From Candidatus Defluviibacterium haderslevense (GTDB taxonomy: Bacteria > Bacteroidota > Bacteroidia > Chitinophagales > Saprospiraceae), in assembly GCA_016712225.1 (NCBI GenBank), contig JADJRL010000003.1, positions 1,687,501 through 1,751,500 on the forward strand: a DNA stretch of 64,000 nt. Reading direction: 5' to 3'. Shown one piece after another: positions 1-9,012 of this stretch. Numbering within the stretch: the stretch's first letter is position 1; every line of letters begins with the position of its first letter. The position numbers were made by a program, and so were the translations under genes. Below the pieces are notes generated by a model. The model was given only the letters and a program-made list of their open reading frames with translations. It was not told the DNA's origin and ran no database searches.

Positions 1-1726
1 TTGTTTTGATATTTGATACGCTACCAAAATGGCTTAGTAATTTTTTAGTTGATTTAGTACCAATTCCCTTTATTTGATCAAGTTCAGAAGTAATCATTGA
101 TTTCGATCTTTTTAAGCGATGAAATGTAATTCCAAATCTATGGGCTTCATTTCTAAGTTGTTGAATAAGTTTTAGAGATTCGGATTTTTTATTTATATGT
201 AAGGGAACTGGATCATCAGGAAAATAAATTTCTTCAAGTTTTTTTGCTATTCCTATAACTGTAAATTGATTTCTTAATTGGAGTTCATCTATGGCTTTCA
301 TGGCTGAAGATAATTGACCTTTGCCGCCATCGATAATGATTAACTGTGGAAAGGTTTGTCCTTCATCTTTTAATCTTTTATATCTTCTGTAAATAACTTC
401 TTCCATAGACGCAAAGTCGTTTGGTCCAACAACCGTTTTAATATTATAATGCCGATAATCCTTCTTGGATGGTTTGGCATTTTTGAATACTACACAAGCA
501 GAAACTGGATTTGTACCTTGTATATTAGAATTATCAAAACACTCAATATGCAATGGAATGCTAGTCATACTTAATTCTGTTTTAAGTGTTGTAAGAATTC
601 GTTCTGCAGGAGATTGTTTTGCAGTTTTATTCATTGCCTCACGTTTTTTCTGCATTAAAAAATACTGTGCATTTTTTTGTGAAAGATCTAATAGTTTTTT
701 CTTGTCTCCACGTAATGGTACTGTAATGCTTACCTGATTTTCTATGGTTTCAACTTGCATTGGAACAATAATTTCGGGAGCTATACTATTGAATTGTTCC
801 CGTATTTTTTGAATGGCTAGAGTTAAAATTTTGGCAAGATCATCATCAAGATTTTTTGTTGCTTCAATGGTAATGGTTTGATTAATGGCGCCTTGAATAA
901 CTTTCATAAAGTTTATATAAACGGTTTCATCATCACTTGCAACCGAAAAGACATCTACGTCCTGTATGGTATGACTTACTACTGTAGATTTACTCTGATA
1001 ATCTTCAAAAGCTGATAATTTTAATTTCCATAATTGAGCCTTTTCAAAATCAAGAGTCTCAGCATATTTATTCATCTGAAATTTGATGAATTCCTTTACG
1101 GGTTTAAAATGCCCTTTTAAAATATTTTTTATTTGAAAAATGCGCTCATTATATTGAATTTCAGATTCGAAATGTTCACATGGTCCCATGCAGTTTTTAA
1201 TATGATATTCTAAACATACTTTATATTTATTTTTTGCAATTAGATTGGGATTTAAATTTAATGCGCATGATCTTAATGGAAATAAACCTTTAATCAATTC
1301 CAAAATAACTTCAGTTCTAAATTTAGATGTGTAAGGCCCAAAATAGACACTACCATCTTTAATTATTTTTCTTGTGAATAGGACTCTAGGAAATGGTTCA
1401 TTTTTTATACAAATGTAACTGTATGTCTTACCATCCTTCAACATAACATTGTATCGAGGTTGGTTCTTTTTTATTAATGTGGCCTCGAGAAGTAGTGCAT
1501 CATGTTCTGTTTCGACTATTGTAAATTCAATTTTATGTGCTGATTTTGTTAAGGCTTTTGTTTTGCCGGTTATGTATTTTTTATCTCCAAAATAAGAGTT
1601 TAACCTGTTTTTTAAATTCTTTGCTTTTCCAACGTATAATATCACACCTTTAGAATCCAGAAATCTATAAACACCAGGTTCAGTTGTTATTCCAGTTGCA
1701 AAGAGTTTGAATTCTTCATAAGTCAT
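1..1726 (-). CDS. uvrC: UvrABC system protein C (excinuclease subunit), 3' end cut by window edge
   Basis: UvrC makes the dual incisions flanking a bulky DNA lesion after UvrA/UvrB have loaded at it (nucleotide excision repair, cytoplasm). About 575 codons are visible, starting at the ATG at 1726-1724. The N-terminus reads as a GIY-YIG nuclease domain (PGVYRFLDSKGVILYVGKAK). Further in comes the cysteine-bearing segment KNCMGPCEHFESE, typical of the family. The last visible residues (ELDQIKGIGTKSTKKLLSHF) are a helix-hairpin-helix DNA-binding motif. The frame is unbroken from the start to base 1. UvrC is usually about 600 residues, so only a short C-terminal tail is missing. It lies 30 bases downstream of a glycosyltransferase on the same strand and may be co-transcribed with it. 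Identification is firm. Confidence 0.96.
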   Translation of the reverse strand, partial: MTYEEFKLFATGITTEPGVYRFLDSKGVILYVGKAKNLKNRLNSYFGDKKYITGKTKALTKSAHKIEFTIVETEHDALLLEATLIKKNQPRYNVMLKDGKTYSYICIKNEPFPRVLFTRKIIKDGSVYFGPYTSKFRTEVILELIKGLFPLRSCALNLNPNLIAKNKYKVCLEYHIKNCMGPCEHFESEIQYNERIFQIKNILKGHFKPVKEFIKFQMNKYAETLDFEKAQLWKLKLSAFEDYQSKSTVVSHTIQDVDVFSVASDDETVYINFMKVIQGAINQTITIEATKNLDDDLAKILTLAIQKIREQFNSIAPEIIVPMQVETIENQVSITVPLRGDKKKLLDLSQKNAQYFLMQKKREAMNKTAKQSPAERILTTLKTELSMTSIPLHIECFDNSNIQGTNPVSACVVFKNAKPSKKDYRHYNIKTVVGPNDFASMEEVIYRRYKRLKDEGQTFPQLIIIDGGKGQLSSAMKAIDELQLRNQFTVIGIAKKLEEIYFPDDPVPLHINKKSESLKLIQQLRNEAHRFGITFHRLKRSKSMITSELDQIKGIGTKSTKKLLSHFGSVSNIKT

Positions 1727-1756
1727 TGTATACCAATTTTAAAAAAAATGTAAGCG

Positions 1757-2731
1757 CTAGTCTTTTGGAAAAGGTATAGAATTGGAATTCACTATATTCC
1801 AATTTTTGTAAGCAAAAAGTCTTTTATTTTTTAACAGTAATTTTTCTATTTTTGCAATCAATTTATATTTCCATTTTTCATGTTTCATTAATTCGCGGTT
1901 AAGTTTGAATTTATTATTGTAGTGTAATTCTGAATTCCAGTTCATTTTTCCAATAAACGAAAACATTACTTTAGGGTGTGTTTCTTGAAAAATATCTAGT
2001 TTTGATAAATCTCCATAATTAAAGTGCGCTGACTTTTGTTCATATATTTTATCAATAGATAATGGATCATGATACATTTTGTCCATTACCTTAGATTTGA
2101 TTTGCATATGTTTCGGAGGTCTTACCCAACCATAATGATAGATATCTGCTGGAATTTCAATGACATTTAATTTTTTAGTGTTATCTTTAATTAAATAATT
2201 ATTACCAATGAATGGTGTGATTCGTTTAAAAGACTGGGCATCACCCCATGAATGAATATCAGAATGATTTCGCACGATTCTGATTTCTTTGTCATACCAA
2301 CCTTTATTATTTAAGTAATGATTATAATCTCCAAAAAAGTGTTTATATCTAAACAAAAATCCATCGATTCGTAGATCTAATAAATAGAATTTGCAATATT
2401 TAATTATGATTTCCAAATATTTTTCATGGATCACTTCATCCGATTGTAGATAGAGCAGCCAATCACCTGAACACTGCGATTTAGCCAAATCAGTTTGGTG
2501 CGCATATTCACTGCCACTGGGATACATAATGGGATTCCAAATCGTATGAATAACCTTGATTTTAGGACTTTCTATAGATTGAATTAAATTTAAGGTCTGA
2601 TCATCCGGATCACAATCCCCTAAGGCTATAACAAATTCATCTACAATTTCTAATACCGATAGAATTGATTCTTTAACCGGATAATATAATTTATCCGTAT
2701 TTTTCATGAACGTGAATCCACTGAGTTTCAT
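1757..2731 (-). CDS. Family 2-like glycosyltransferase
   Basis: Predicted cytoplasmic glycosyltransferase of the GT2 (GT-A fold) type, transferring a sugar from a nucleotide donor to an unknown acceptor. In its 324 residues, positions 1-60 look like the nucleotide-binding half (a conserved start, a VDEFVIALGDCDPDD segment, then a strand-helix-strand pattern). Residues 92-99 (LLYLQSDE) occupy the place of the metal-binding DxD-like motif of GT-A enzymes. The C-terminal third is basic and has no membrane segment. The gene sits 19 bases after the ABC permease gene and 30 bases before uvrC, so it may belong to a four-gene transcript, although no function links them. The substrate cannot be read from the sequence. 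Confidence 0.8.
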   Translation of the reverse strand: MKLSGFTFMKNTDKLYYPVKESILSVLEIVDEFVIALGDCDPDDQTLNLIQSIESPKIKVIHTIWNPIMYPSGSEYAHQTDLAKSQCSGDWLLYLQSDEVIHEKYLEIIIKYCKFYLLDLRIDGFLFRYKHFFGDYNHYLNNKGWYDKEIRIVRNHSDIHSWGDAQSFKRITPFIGNNYLIKDNTKKLNVIEIPADIYHYGWVRPPKHMQIKSKVMDKMYHDPLSIDKIYEQKSAHFNYGDLSKLDIFQETHPKVMFSFIGKMNWNSELHYNNKFKLNRELMKHEKWKYKLIAKIEKLLLKNKRLFAYKNWNIVNSNSIPFPKD

Positions 2732-2750
2732 TTTATGAGATGCTTTGCTG

Positions 2751-4064
2751 TTATTGTTTCGCGAACATCCACTTCATAATTTCTTTTATAGTTGCTTTTT
2801 TACCGTACATAAGAATTCCGGTTCTGAATATTCTACCTGCTATAAATACAACAAAATAGGCAAATAAAATCAGTGTTAAAAGTGATAATCCAATTTGCCA
2901 TAAAGGTGGATCAAAAGGAATTAATGCTGGCATAACAATGGGTGAAAACAATGGAAAAATACTTGCGAATAAAGCCAATGCACTATCTGGTTCTCTAATG
3001 GCTTGAAACATAATGTAAATAGCAAGAATGATTGGAATGGTTATGAGTATGGTTAAGGACTGAGAATCATTTATATCATCCCCAACAGCCGCACCAATTG
3101 CTGCAAATAATGCTGCATAAACAAAATAGCCACCTAAGAAATAGAGAACAAAAATGAAAATTATTTTTAACCAATTTAGGTTACCAATTTCATGTATTAT
3201 CATTGACATTTCTTCAGCCTGATTTAGATTGTTGTTTGGTAAGGTATCTGCAGCAGCCTTGATTTCCTCAGGATTAAATCCTGCTATATGAATACCGACA
3301 ATAAATATGATGGGTATCATAATCGTCCATATCGCCAATTGAGTAAGACCAACTAGTCCTACACCAATGATTTTTCCAAGCATTAATTCTGTAGGTTTAA
3401 CAGATGAAATAATGACTTCAACGATACGGTTTATTTTTTCTTCAGTAACTGAGCGCATTACCATTGCACCATATAAAAAGATAATAAAAAAAATGATATA
3501 ACCCATTGCACCGCCAATTACAGTTGCAATTTTACTTGTATATGATGATTTATCACTGACATCAGGTGATATAGGTTCAGGATCTATGGTAATCTCCGTT
3601 TCTAATTTGTCAAGTTCAGAATTATTTAAATTAAGAATTTTAATTTTATGATTTCTCATGCCTGTCGCAAGATATTTATTTAGGCGAGATTCCATCTCAA
3701 TATCTAAAGGTTTATCTGAATAGTAATATGCAGTATAGTTTTTAACGTCAGCACCTGCGAATCTGGGCAATACAAGTATGGCATCCAATTCGTTTCTTTG
3801 AAATTTTGCTTTTAATGAATCAAGAGGTTCATTGGAAGTACTAAACTCAAATCGTTTAGTATTTGTAGGAAGTGTTAATTCAACCGTACTTTGATCTGAT
3901 ACCACAACACGGTAATTTTTTTTACTTTCGTAACTAAAAATTACACCAACTACTACAAAGAACAATAAAAAACCAAGAGGAGTTAGTAGCGTTGTTAAAA
4001 TAAATTTTTTATTTTTAACTCTAGTCAAATATTCTCGGTTAATAATAAGATTAATTTTATTCAT
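2751..4064 (-). CDS. ABC-2 type transporter permease (NatB-like)
   Basis: Membrane subunit of an ABC exporter, paired with the ATPase encoded just upstream. The 437-residue protein has one membrane segment at about 18-44, then a large extracytoplasmic domain to about 175, then about five to six membrane segments to the C-terminus. This is the layout of the NatB/ABC-2 permease family (sodium or drug efflux, or export of a lipid-like substrate). The start overlaps the end of the ATPase gene by 8 bases, which indicates translational coupling. The exported substrate is unknown; the NatB name describes similarity of layout only. Confidence 0.85.
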   Translation of the reverse strand: MNKINLIINREYLTRVKNKKFILTTLLTPLGFLLFFVVVGVIFSYESKKNYRVVVSDQSTVELTLPTNTKRFEFSTSNEPLDSLKAKFQRNELDAILVLPRFAGADVKNYTAYYYSDKPLDIEMESRLNKYLATGMRNHKIKILNLNNSELDKLETEITIDPEPISPDVSDKSSYTSKIATVIGGAMGYIIFFIIFLYGAMVMRSVTEEKINRIVEVIISSVKPTELMLGKIIGVGLVGLTQLAIWTIMIPIIFIVGIHIAGFNPEEIKAAADTLPNNNLNQAEEMSMIIHEIGNLNWLKIIFIFVLYFLGGYFVYAALFAAIGAAVGDDINDSQSLTILITIPIILAIYIMFQAIREPDSALALFASIFPLFSPIVMPALIPFDPPLWQIGLSLLTLILFAYFVVFIAGRIFRTGILMYGKKATIKEIMKWMFAKQ

Positions 4065-4965
4065 AATTCACTTCATTTACTGTACGAATAAAGATATCGT
4101 TGAAAGTGGGAAGTAATTCCCGTAGTGACTTGATTTGTATATTTTGATCTATTAGGTATTTTAAAATATCATTCAATTTTTGATTTTCTTCTAATTGAAT
4201 TATTATAGATCTGGCTTTATGATTATTTAATTTCAGTGATGTATAAATTGATTCTGGAATTTCTTCATAAGTCATAATTTCATAAATATTCTCTTTAAAT
4301 CGATTCCGGATATCGTTAACGTGGCCATTTAATACCACTTTTCCTTTATTCATTAACACGATTTCTTCACACATTTCTTCAACTTGTTCCATTCGGTGAG
4401 TAGAAAATAATATGCTGGATCCTTCATTTTTAAGTCTAATGATTTCATCTTTTATTAAGTTTGAATTAATGGGATCTAATCCGGAAAAAGGTTCATCAAG
4501 AATAATTAATGAAGGTTTATGTACAACCGTAGCGATGAATTGAATTTTTTGAGACATACCCTTGGATAGTTCTTCTATTTTTTTGTTCCACCAGGATTCA
4601 ATTTCAAATTTTCTCATCCAATAAACGACAGCAGCCTCAGCATCTATTTTTGAAAATCCTTTGAGTCTGCATAAATAAACCAGTTGTTCACCTACTTTCA
4701 TTTTTTTATATAGACCACGTTCTTCAGGCATATATCCAATCGAAGGATTTTTTATTACAGAAGTATCTAAGCCATTTAATAATACTTGCCCTGAGTCTGC
4801 ATGGGTGATGCCTGTAATAATTCTGATGAGCGAAGTTTTTCCAGCACCATTTGGACCTAATAAACCAAATATTGATCCACCCGCAACTGAAAAGCTAACA
4901 TTATCCACTGCTTTTACAGATGAGTATTCTTTATTAATTTTTGTGAGTTGTAATAGATCATTCAT
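4057..4965 (-). CDS. ABC transporter ATP-binding protein (NatA-like, DUF4162 tail)
   Basis: Cytoplasmic ATPase that powers the permease encoded directly downstream. Walker A is at residues 37-45 (GPNGAGKTS), the ABC signature at about 133-139 (LSKGMSQ), Walker B at about 153-158 (LIILDE) and the H-loop histidine at 190, so all catalytic elements are present. After the nucleotide-binding domain comes an extension of about 80 residues ending in LRELLPTFNDIFIRTV, which resembles the DUF4162 tail common in ATPases of ABC-2 exporters. It is the first gene of the minus-strand run 4965-1 and diverges from the gene at 5130. The ATPase role is certain; the cargo is not known. Confidence 0.92.
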   Translation of the reverse strand: MNDLLQLTKINKEYSSVKAVDNVSFSVAGGSIFGLLGPNGAGKTSLIRIITGITHADSGQVLLNGLDTSVIKNPSIGYMPEERGLYKKMKVGEQLVYLCRLKGFSKIDAEAAVVYWMRKFEIESWWNKKIEELSKGMSQKIQFIATVVHKPSLIILDEPFSGLDPINSNLIKDEIIRLKNEGSSILFSTHRMEQVEEMCEEIVLMNKGKVVLNGHVNDIRNRFKENIYEIMTYEEIPESIYTSLKLNNHKARSIIIQLEENQKLNDILKYLIDQNIQIKSLRELLPTFNDIFIRTVNEVNYE

Positions 4966-5129
4966 ATCTTACTTATTCAGACGCTAATATAAGTCCAATA
5001 AGTTAATTGAATATGCTTTTTCGACTGAACAGAAAATTTCATAGATTGTGGTATGGAACTATTTCGACGATTTAATTGTTCAAAGGGTGAATTGATTTTT
5101 TATTTAATTACATCAACAATCCGCTGTAT

Positions 5130-5789
5130 ATGAAAATTTTTTTATTAGCTTTCGTTTTATTTAATTCCAGTATTAATTTGTTAACTTCTCAATCTCAGGA
5201 AGTAAATAGACAAATGAGCTTAGGAATTCAAAATGGTATTTCTGTAAGTATACCGAATGCAGATGATAAATTAATAAATAAAATTTGGAAAAAATATACG
5301 GATGATTATGGTAAATTGAATAAAAACAAGAAGGCAAAAGAAGTTTTTATTGAGGGTGCTAAGATTAAATCTATTTTTGGGGAATTACCTATGGATTTAT
5401 ATGCTGTAATAGAGGATCAATCCATTATAGTATTTTTTGATATTAAATCAGGATTTTTAGGATCCAAGGACCACCCTAAGGAATTTGCGGAAGCACAAAG
5501 GTTTATAACAGAATTTGGGTATGAAGTTCAAAGAGAGCAAGTGCGAAACGAACTCGAAGATGAACAAGACAAATTGAAGCAGTTTGAAAAGAATTTGGAT
5601 AAGTTAAAGAAGGATAACATATCCTATAATAAAGATATCGAAGACGCTAAAGAAAAGATTAGAAAGGCTGAAGCCAATATAATTACTAATGGACAAGACC
5701 AAAAGAAAACAGTATCTGAAATAGAATCTCAATCTAAAATTGTGGATCAAGTAAAAAATAAACTGAACATGATCGGAAAATCAAAGTAA
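5130..5789 (+). CDS. Secreted coiled-coil protein of unknown function
   Basis: I do not recognise a family. The 219-residue product begins with a probable signal peptide (residues 1-20, MKIFLLAFVLFNSSINLLTS). A compact domain of about 100 residues follows with alternating strands (for example DLYAVIEDQSIIVFFDI), and from about 125 to 215 there is a long, highly charged stretch rich in Glu, Lys and Gln with heptad-like spacing, a likely coiled coil. It is probably periplasmic or attached to the inner face of the outer membrane. It stands alone between the divergent ABC operon and the AT-rich leader of dnaB. Frame, signal peptide and composition make it a credible gene, but the role is unknown. 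Confidence 0.75.
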   Translation: MKIFLLAFVLFNSSINLLTSQSQEVNRQMSLGIQNGISVSIPNADDKLINKIWKKYTDDYGKLNKNKKAKEVFIEGAKIKSIFGELPMDLYAVIEDQSIIVFFDIKSGFLGSKDHPKEFAEAQRFITEFGYEVQREQVRNELEDEQDKLKQFEKNLDKLKKDNISYNKDIEDAKEKIRKAEANIITNGQDQKKTVSEIESQSKIVDQVKNKLNMIGKSK

Positions 5790-6021
5790 TACATATATAT
5801 AATAAAAATATATAAATATTTACTAACAACAGTTTTTATCAAAAAGCAGTCTTTAATTTAGCCCCAAGCTCGTTTTTAAATCATAATATTATATTACATT
5901 TTTTTATAATATTATATATTTATTTAATAAGTGTTTGAAAATGAATCAGCTTTTGACACCATTTATTTATATTAAGATTTATTCTAATATATAGATTACT
6001 TGTATTAATTTTACAGTATAG

Positions 6022-6041
6022 TTATACACAGGTTTTGCACA
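6022..6041 (+). promoter_or_regulatory. Two adjacent DnaA-box-like 9-mers
   Basis: TTATACACA (6022-6030, consensus match) and TTTTGCACA (6033-6041, one mismatch to TTATNCACA) lie in the same orientation, two bases apart, about 90-110 bases before the dnaB start in AT-rich DNA. They could bind DnaA to control dnaB or belong to a replication origin. The 9-mer consensus is degenerate, so chance occurrence in AT-rich sequence is possible. Confidence 0.35.
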
Positions 6042-6106
6042 GATTAATTGAGGTTACTAACATTATCACTAATTTATATATAATATTATATTAATTTGTT
6101 ACTATG

Positions 6107-6114
6107 TAGCTTTG
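6107..6114 (+). promoter_or_regulatory. Bacteroidota -7 box before dnaB
   Basis: TAGCTTTG fits the Bacteroidota -7 consensus TAnnTTTG, 17 bases before the dnaB ATG. I see no well-spaced -33 TTTG partner, so confidence is limited. Confidence 0.35.
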
Positions 6115-6130
6115 TGACGCTTTAAGAATT

Positions 6131-7627
6131 ATGGAAAATCAAACAAAACCTAGCAATAAATCAATGTCTGTCGTGAGTGGGAAACTACCAGTCGACTTTT
6201 CAAATCTTGCTTATGAACGGCTCCAACCCCAAGCAATAAACCTTGAAGAAGCAGTATTAGGAGCCGTAATGTTAGATAAAGACGCCATTTCTATTGCAAT
6301 GGAAATATTACGTCCTGAATCTTTTTATAAATCCGCTCATGCTACCATTTTTAAAGTGATGATTAAGTTATTTGATTTATCACAACCCGTTGATCTATTA
6401 ACGGTTTCAGAGCAACTTCGCAAAGCTGAAGAGCTAGAAAATGTAGGCGGACTTCCTTATATTCTTGAATTATCTAATAAAGTAACATCATCTGCTAATG
6501 TCGAATATTACGCCAGAATAGTTGCTCAAAAATATATACAAAGGGAATTGATCAGAGTCTCTACTTTGATTATTAAAGACTCCTTTGAAGATACCAAGGA
6601 TGTGTTGGATATGTTGGATCAAGCTGAACAAAACTTATATGAAATTACTGATAAAAACTTGCGTAGAGGCTATGAATCAGTAGGTTCTTTAGCCCGAAAA
6701 GCCCAAAAACAACTCGAAACCTTAGCTGGTTCAACAGAAGGTATTACAGGAATCCCATCGGGTTTCCCGGATTTGGACAAATTAACATCCGGATGGCAAA
6801 AATCCAACTTGATCATTATTGCTGCCCGACCAGGTATGGGAAAAACGTCATTTACTTTAGCTTTGGCTCGAAATGCTGCAATGGATTATAAAAGACCGGT
6901 CGCATTATTTTCTTTGGAGATGAATAATTTGGAATTAGTTAATAGACTTATCTCTATGGAGGCTGAAATTGAGGGTGGTAAAATGAGAAATGCCAAGTTG
7001 GAGGAATACGAATGGACTCAACTCAATTTTGCAATTGAAAAATTAAGTGATGCACCGCTTTATATTGATGATACACCTTCGCTAAATGTTTTTGAATTAA
7101 GAGCTAAGTGCAGAAGGCTACATCAAAATCATGGTGTTAGTATGGTGATCATCGACTATTTGCAATTAATGACAATAGGTTCCAATGATAAACGATCAAG
7201 CAGGGAACAAGAAATTTCTTCGATATCGCGTGCTTTAAAGGGATTGGCTAAAGAGTTGAATATTCCTGTTATAGCTTTATCACAGCTTAACCGTGCTGCC
7301 GAAACCAATACTGGAAATAAACGACCGCAGCTTTCCCATTTACGTGAATCAGGAGCCATTGAACAAGATGCGGACATGGTTATGTTTATTTATAGACCAG
7401 ATTATTATGATCTGGAAGAGCAAGCCGAAACAGTAAGAGGAATGACTGAACTAATAATTGCAAAACATCGAAATGGTGCAACGGATACAGTCAAAATGAT
7501 GTTTAAAGAACAATATGCCAAATTTATACCATATACTGATGAGCATACCATGTTTGGAGGAAGTACAACACCAAATGTTAGAATAATACCATCAAGAATC
7601 AATGAAGAAGACACCATCCCATTCTAA
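6131..7627 (+). CDS. dnaB: Replicative DNA helicase DnaB
   Basis: Hexameric 5'-3' helicase that unwinds DNA at the replication fork and recruits primase. The 498 residues contain the DnaB N-terminal helical domain (about 30-135, with QAINLEEAVLGAVMLDKDA at its start), a linker, and a RecA-like motor domain. Walker A is at about 232-239 (ARPGMGKT), Walker B is VSMVIIDYLQL, and the ALSQLNRAAE and QDADMVMFIYRPDYY segments near the end are family hallmarks. Length is normal and there is no intein. The end overlaps the following pseudouridine synthase frame by 26 bases if that gene starts at its first ATG. Confidence 0.98.
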   Translation: MENQTKPSNKSMSVVSGKLPVDFSNLAYERLQPQAINLEEAVLGAVMLDKDAISIAMEILRPESFYKSAHATIFKVMIKLFDLSQPVDLLTVSEQLRKAEELENVGGLPYILELSNKVTSSANVEYYARIVAQKYIQRELIRVSTLIIKDSFEDTKDVLDMLDQAEQNLYEITDKNLRRGYESVGSLARKAQKQLETLAGSTEGITGIPSGFPDLDKLTSGWQKSNLIIIAARPGMGKTSFTLALARNAAMDYKRPVALFSLEMNNLELVNRLISMEAEIEGGKMRNAKLEEYEWTQLNFAIEKLSDAPLYIDDTPSLNVFELRAKCRRLHQNHGVSMVIIDYLQLMTIGSNDKRSSREQEISSISRALKGLAKELNIPVIALSQLNRAAETNTGNKRPQLSHLRESGAIEQDADMVMFIYRPDYYDLEEQAETVRGMTELIIAKHRNGATDTVKMMFKEQYAKFIPYTDEHTMFGGSTTPNVRIIPSRINEEDTIPF

Positions 7628-8363
7628 AAAACCCTTGACCAGAACTTCAATAGGACCCATGCGATTAAACAAGTATGTGGCACATTGTGGTATATGTTCA
7701 AGACGTCAAGCGGCAGATTTAGTCAAATCCGGCAAGATCAAAGTTAATGATCAAGTTGAATTGAATCCATCCTATGAAGTAAAACCAAAAGACAAAATTG
7801 CTTATTTAGACAAAAATATCAAGCCGGAAGAAAATAAAGTTTACATCCTGATTAACAAACCGAAAGATACAATAACCACACTCAAGGATGAACGCGACAG
7901 GAATACCGTAGCCCAAATTCTGGAAGGTAAAATAGAAGAAAGGGTATATCCAGTGGGACGTTTAGATCGAAATACTACAGGATTATTGGTTATGACAAAT
8001 GATGGAGATCTATCTCAAAAATTAGCACATCCTTCTCATAAAGTCAAGAAAATTTATCATGCTAGCCTAGATAAGAATTTAACTGCTGCAGATTTTCAAA
8101 AAATTCAAAAAGGCGTGTTACTTGATGATGGTGTTGCAACAGTAGATAGCATAGATTTTGTGGATGGTAAAAAAGATGAAGTAGGTATAGAAATTCATAT
8201 TGGTAAAAATAGAATTGTTAGACGTATTTTTGAACATTTAGGCTATGAAGTTCAGAAATTGGATCGTGTCTATTACGCCGGGTTGACTAAGAAAAATCTT
8301 CCACGAGGAAAATTTAGACATCTTACAACTCAAGAAGTCATTATGTTGAAACATTTTATATAG
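7602..8363 (+). CDS. RsuA/RluB-family rRNA pseudouridine synthase
   Basis: Converts a specific uridine in rRNA to pseudouridine; the family includes RluB (23S U2605) and RsuA (16S U516), and in Bacteroidota the RluB-like type is usual. An S4 RNA-binding domain starts at about residue 20 (MRLNKYVAHCGICSRRQAAD). The catalytic motif GRLDRNTTGLLV follows with the nucleophile Asp122, and the C-terminal EIHIGKNRIVRRIFEHLGYEV segment is typical of the family. The first ATG (7602) lies inside dnaB and gives a short basic extension. The ATG at 7659 begins exactly at the S4 domain and is a plausible alternative. The exact rRNA target cannot be told from sequence. Confidence 0.9.
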   Translation: MKKTPSHSKKPLTRTSIGPMRLNKYVAHCGICSRRQAADLVKSGKIKVNDQVELNPSYEVKPKDKIAYLDKNIKPEENKVYILINKPKDTITTLKDERDRNTVAQILEGKIEERVYPVGRLDRNTTGLLVMTNDGDLSQKLAHPSHKVKKIYHASLDKNLTAADFQKIQKGVLLDDGVATVDSIDFVDGKKDEVGIEIHIGKNRIVRRIFEHLGYEVQKLDRVYYAGLTKKNLPRGKFRHLTTQEVIMLKHFI

Positions 8364-8374
8364 AAAGATTGCCC

Positions 8375-8887
8375 ATGAAAAAACCAAATTCAAAGGAGTA
8401 CGTTCCTTATTTCAAAAAGTATATTGATCTGGTTGAAGACGGAAATTTTTTTGAATTATTTGATGAAAACACAAATCAAATTTTACAGTTTTTTGGCGCC
8501 ATTCCCGAATCAAAACACAACTATAAATATGGTCCTGATAAATGGACTGTCAAACAAGTATTGATGCATATTAATGATACTGAAAGAGTCTTTGCATATC
8601 GTGCCTTGATTGGAGGTAGACAGGACGAAAAGACGAAATATAATTATATGGATGAAAATTGGTACGCAGATCATATCAATGTAGATCACATGGATATGTC
8701 AAAACTAGTTGAAGAATTTTCAGCTATCAGATTAAGTTCTAAATTTCTTTTTGAATCTTTGAATGAAGTTCAATCTTCCTTTATTGCGCATGGAACGGAA
8801 GCATGGTTTTCTCCACAAGCAATTGGTTATGCCATGATAGGACACGCTGTACATCATAAAAATGTAATAGAGGATCGATATTTATAA
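8375..8887 (+). CDS. DinB-like four-helix metalloprotein
   Basis: Member of the DinB/YfiT-like helical bundle family; such proteins bind a divalent metal through three histidines and act in thiol-dependent or damage-linked chemistry, with most members uncharacterised. The WTVKQVLMHINDTERVFAYR segment supplies the first histidine, and the AMIGHAVHHKNVIEDRYL end supplies the other histidines in the expected spacing. I chose the ATG at 8375 (170 residues) over the TTG two codons earlier. It lies 11 bases after the pseudouridine synthase gene and is probably in the same transcript. The substrate is unknown. Confidence 0.8.
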   Translation: MKKPNSKEYVPYFKKYIDLVEDGNFFELFDENTNQILQFFGAIPESKHNYKYGPDKWTVKQVLMHINDTERVFAYRALIGGRQDEKTKYNYMDENWYADHINVDHMDMSKLVEEFSAIRLSSKFLFESLNEVQSSFIAHGTEAWFSPQAIGYAMIGHAVHHKNVIEDRYL

Positions 8888-9012
8888 TCAAAGTGATATA
8901 ACAAAATAAAGTCGGAAATGAATTGATGTTAGAATAAAAGTTGATTGATAATTTAAGGTTAAATAAAATATTGAAAGGATTATATAAAAATTAAAATTAT
9001 AACAATTGTAAA

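Larger units (their letters stand above)
5790..6130. other. AT-rich leader of dnaB with DnaA-box-like sites
   Basis: Gene-free stretch of 341 bases, extremely rich in A and T, with long runs of TATA-like sequence at 5780-5820, 5880-5930 and 6070-6095. It contains TTATACACA at 6022-6030, which fits the DnaA-box consensus TTATNCACA exactly. A second site, TTTTGCACA at 6033-6041, differs at one position. A -7 type box lies at 6107-6114. No open frame of note is present. Confidence 0.55.

Noticed and set aside
465..737. 90-codon plus-strand frame opposite uvrC
   Set aside because: Lies completely inside the well-supported uvrC gene on the other strand; a shadow frame.
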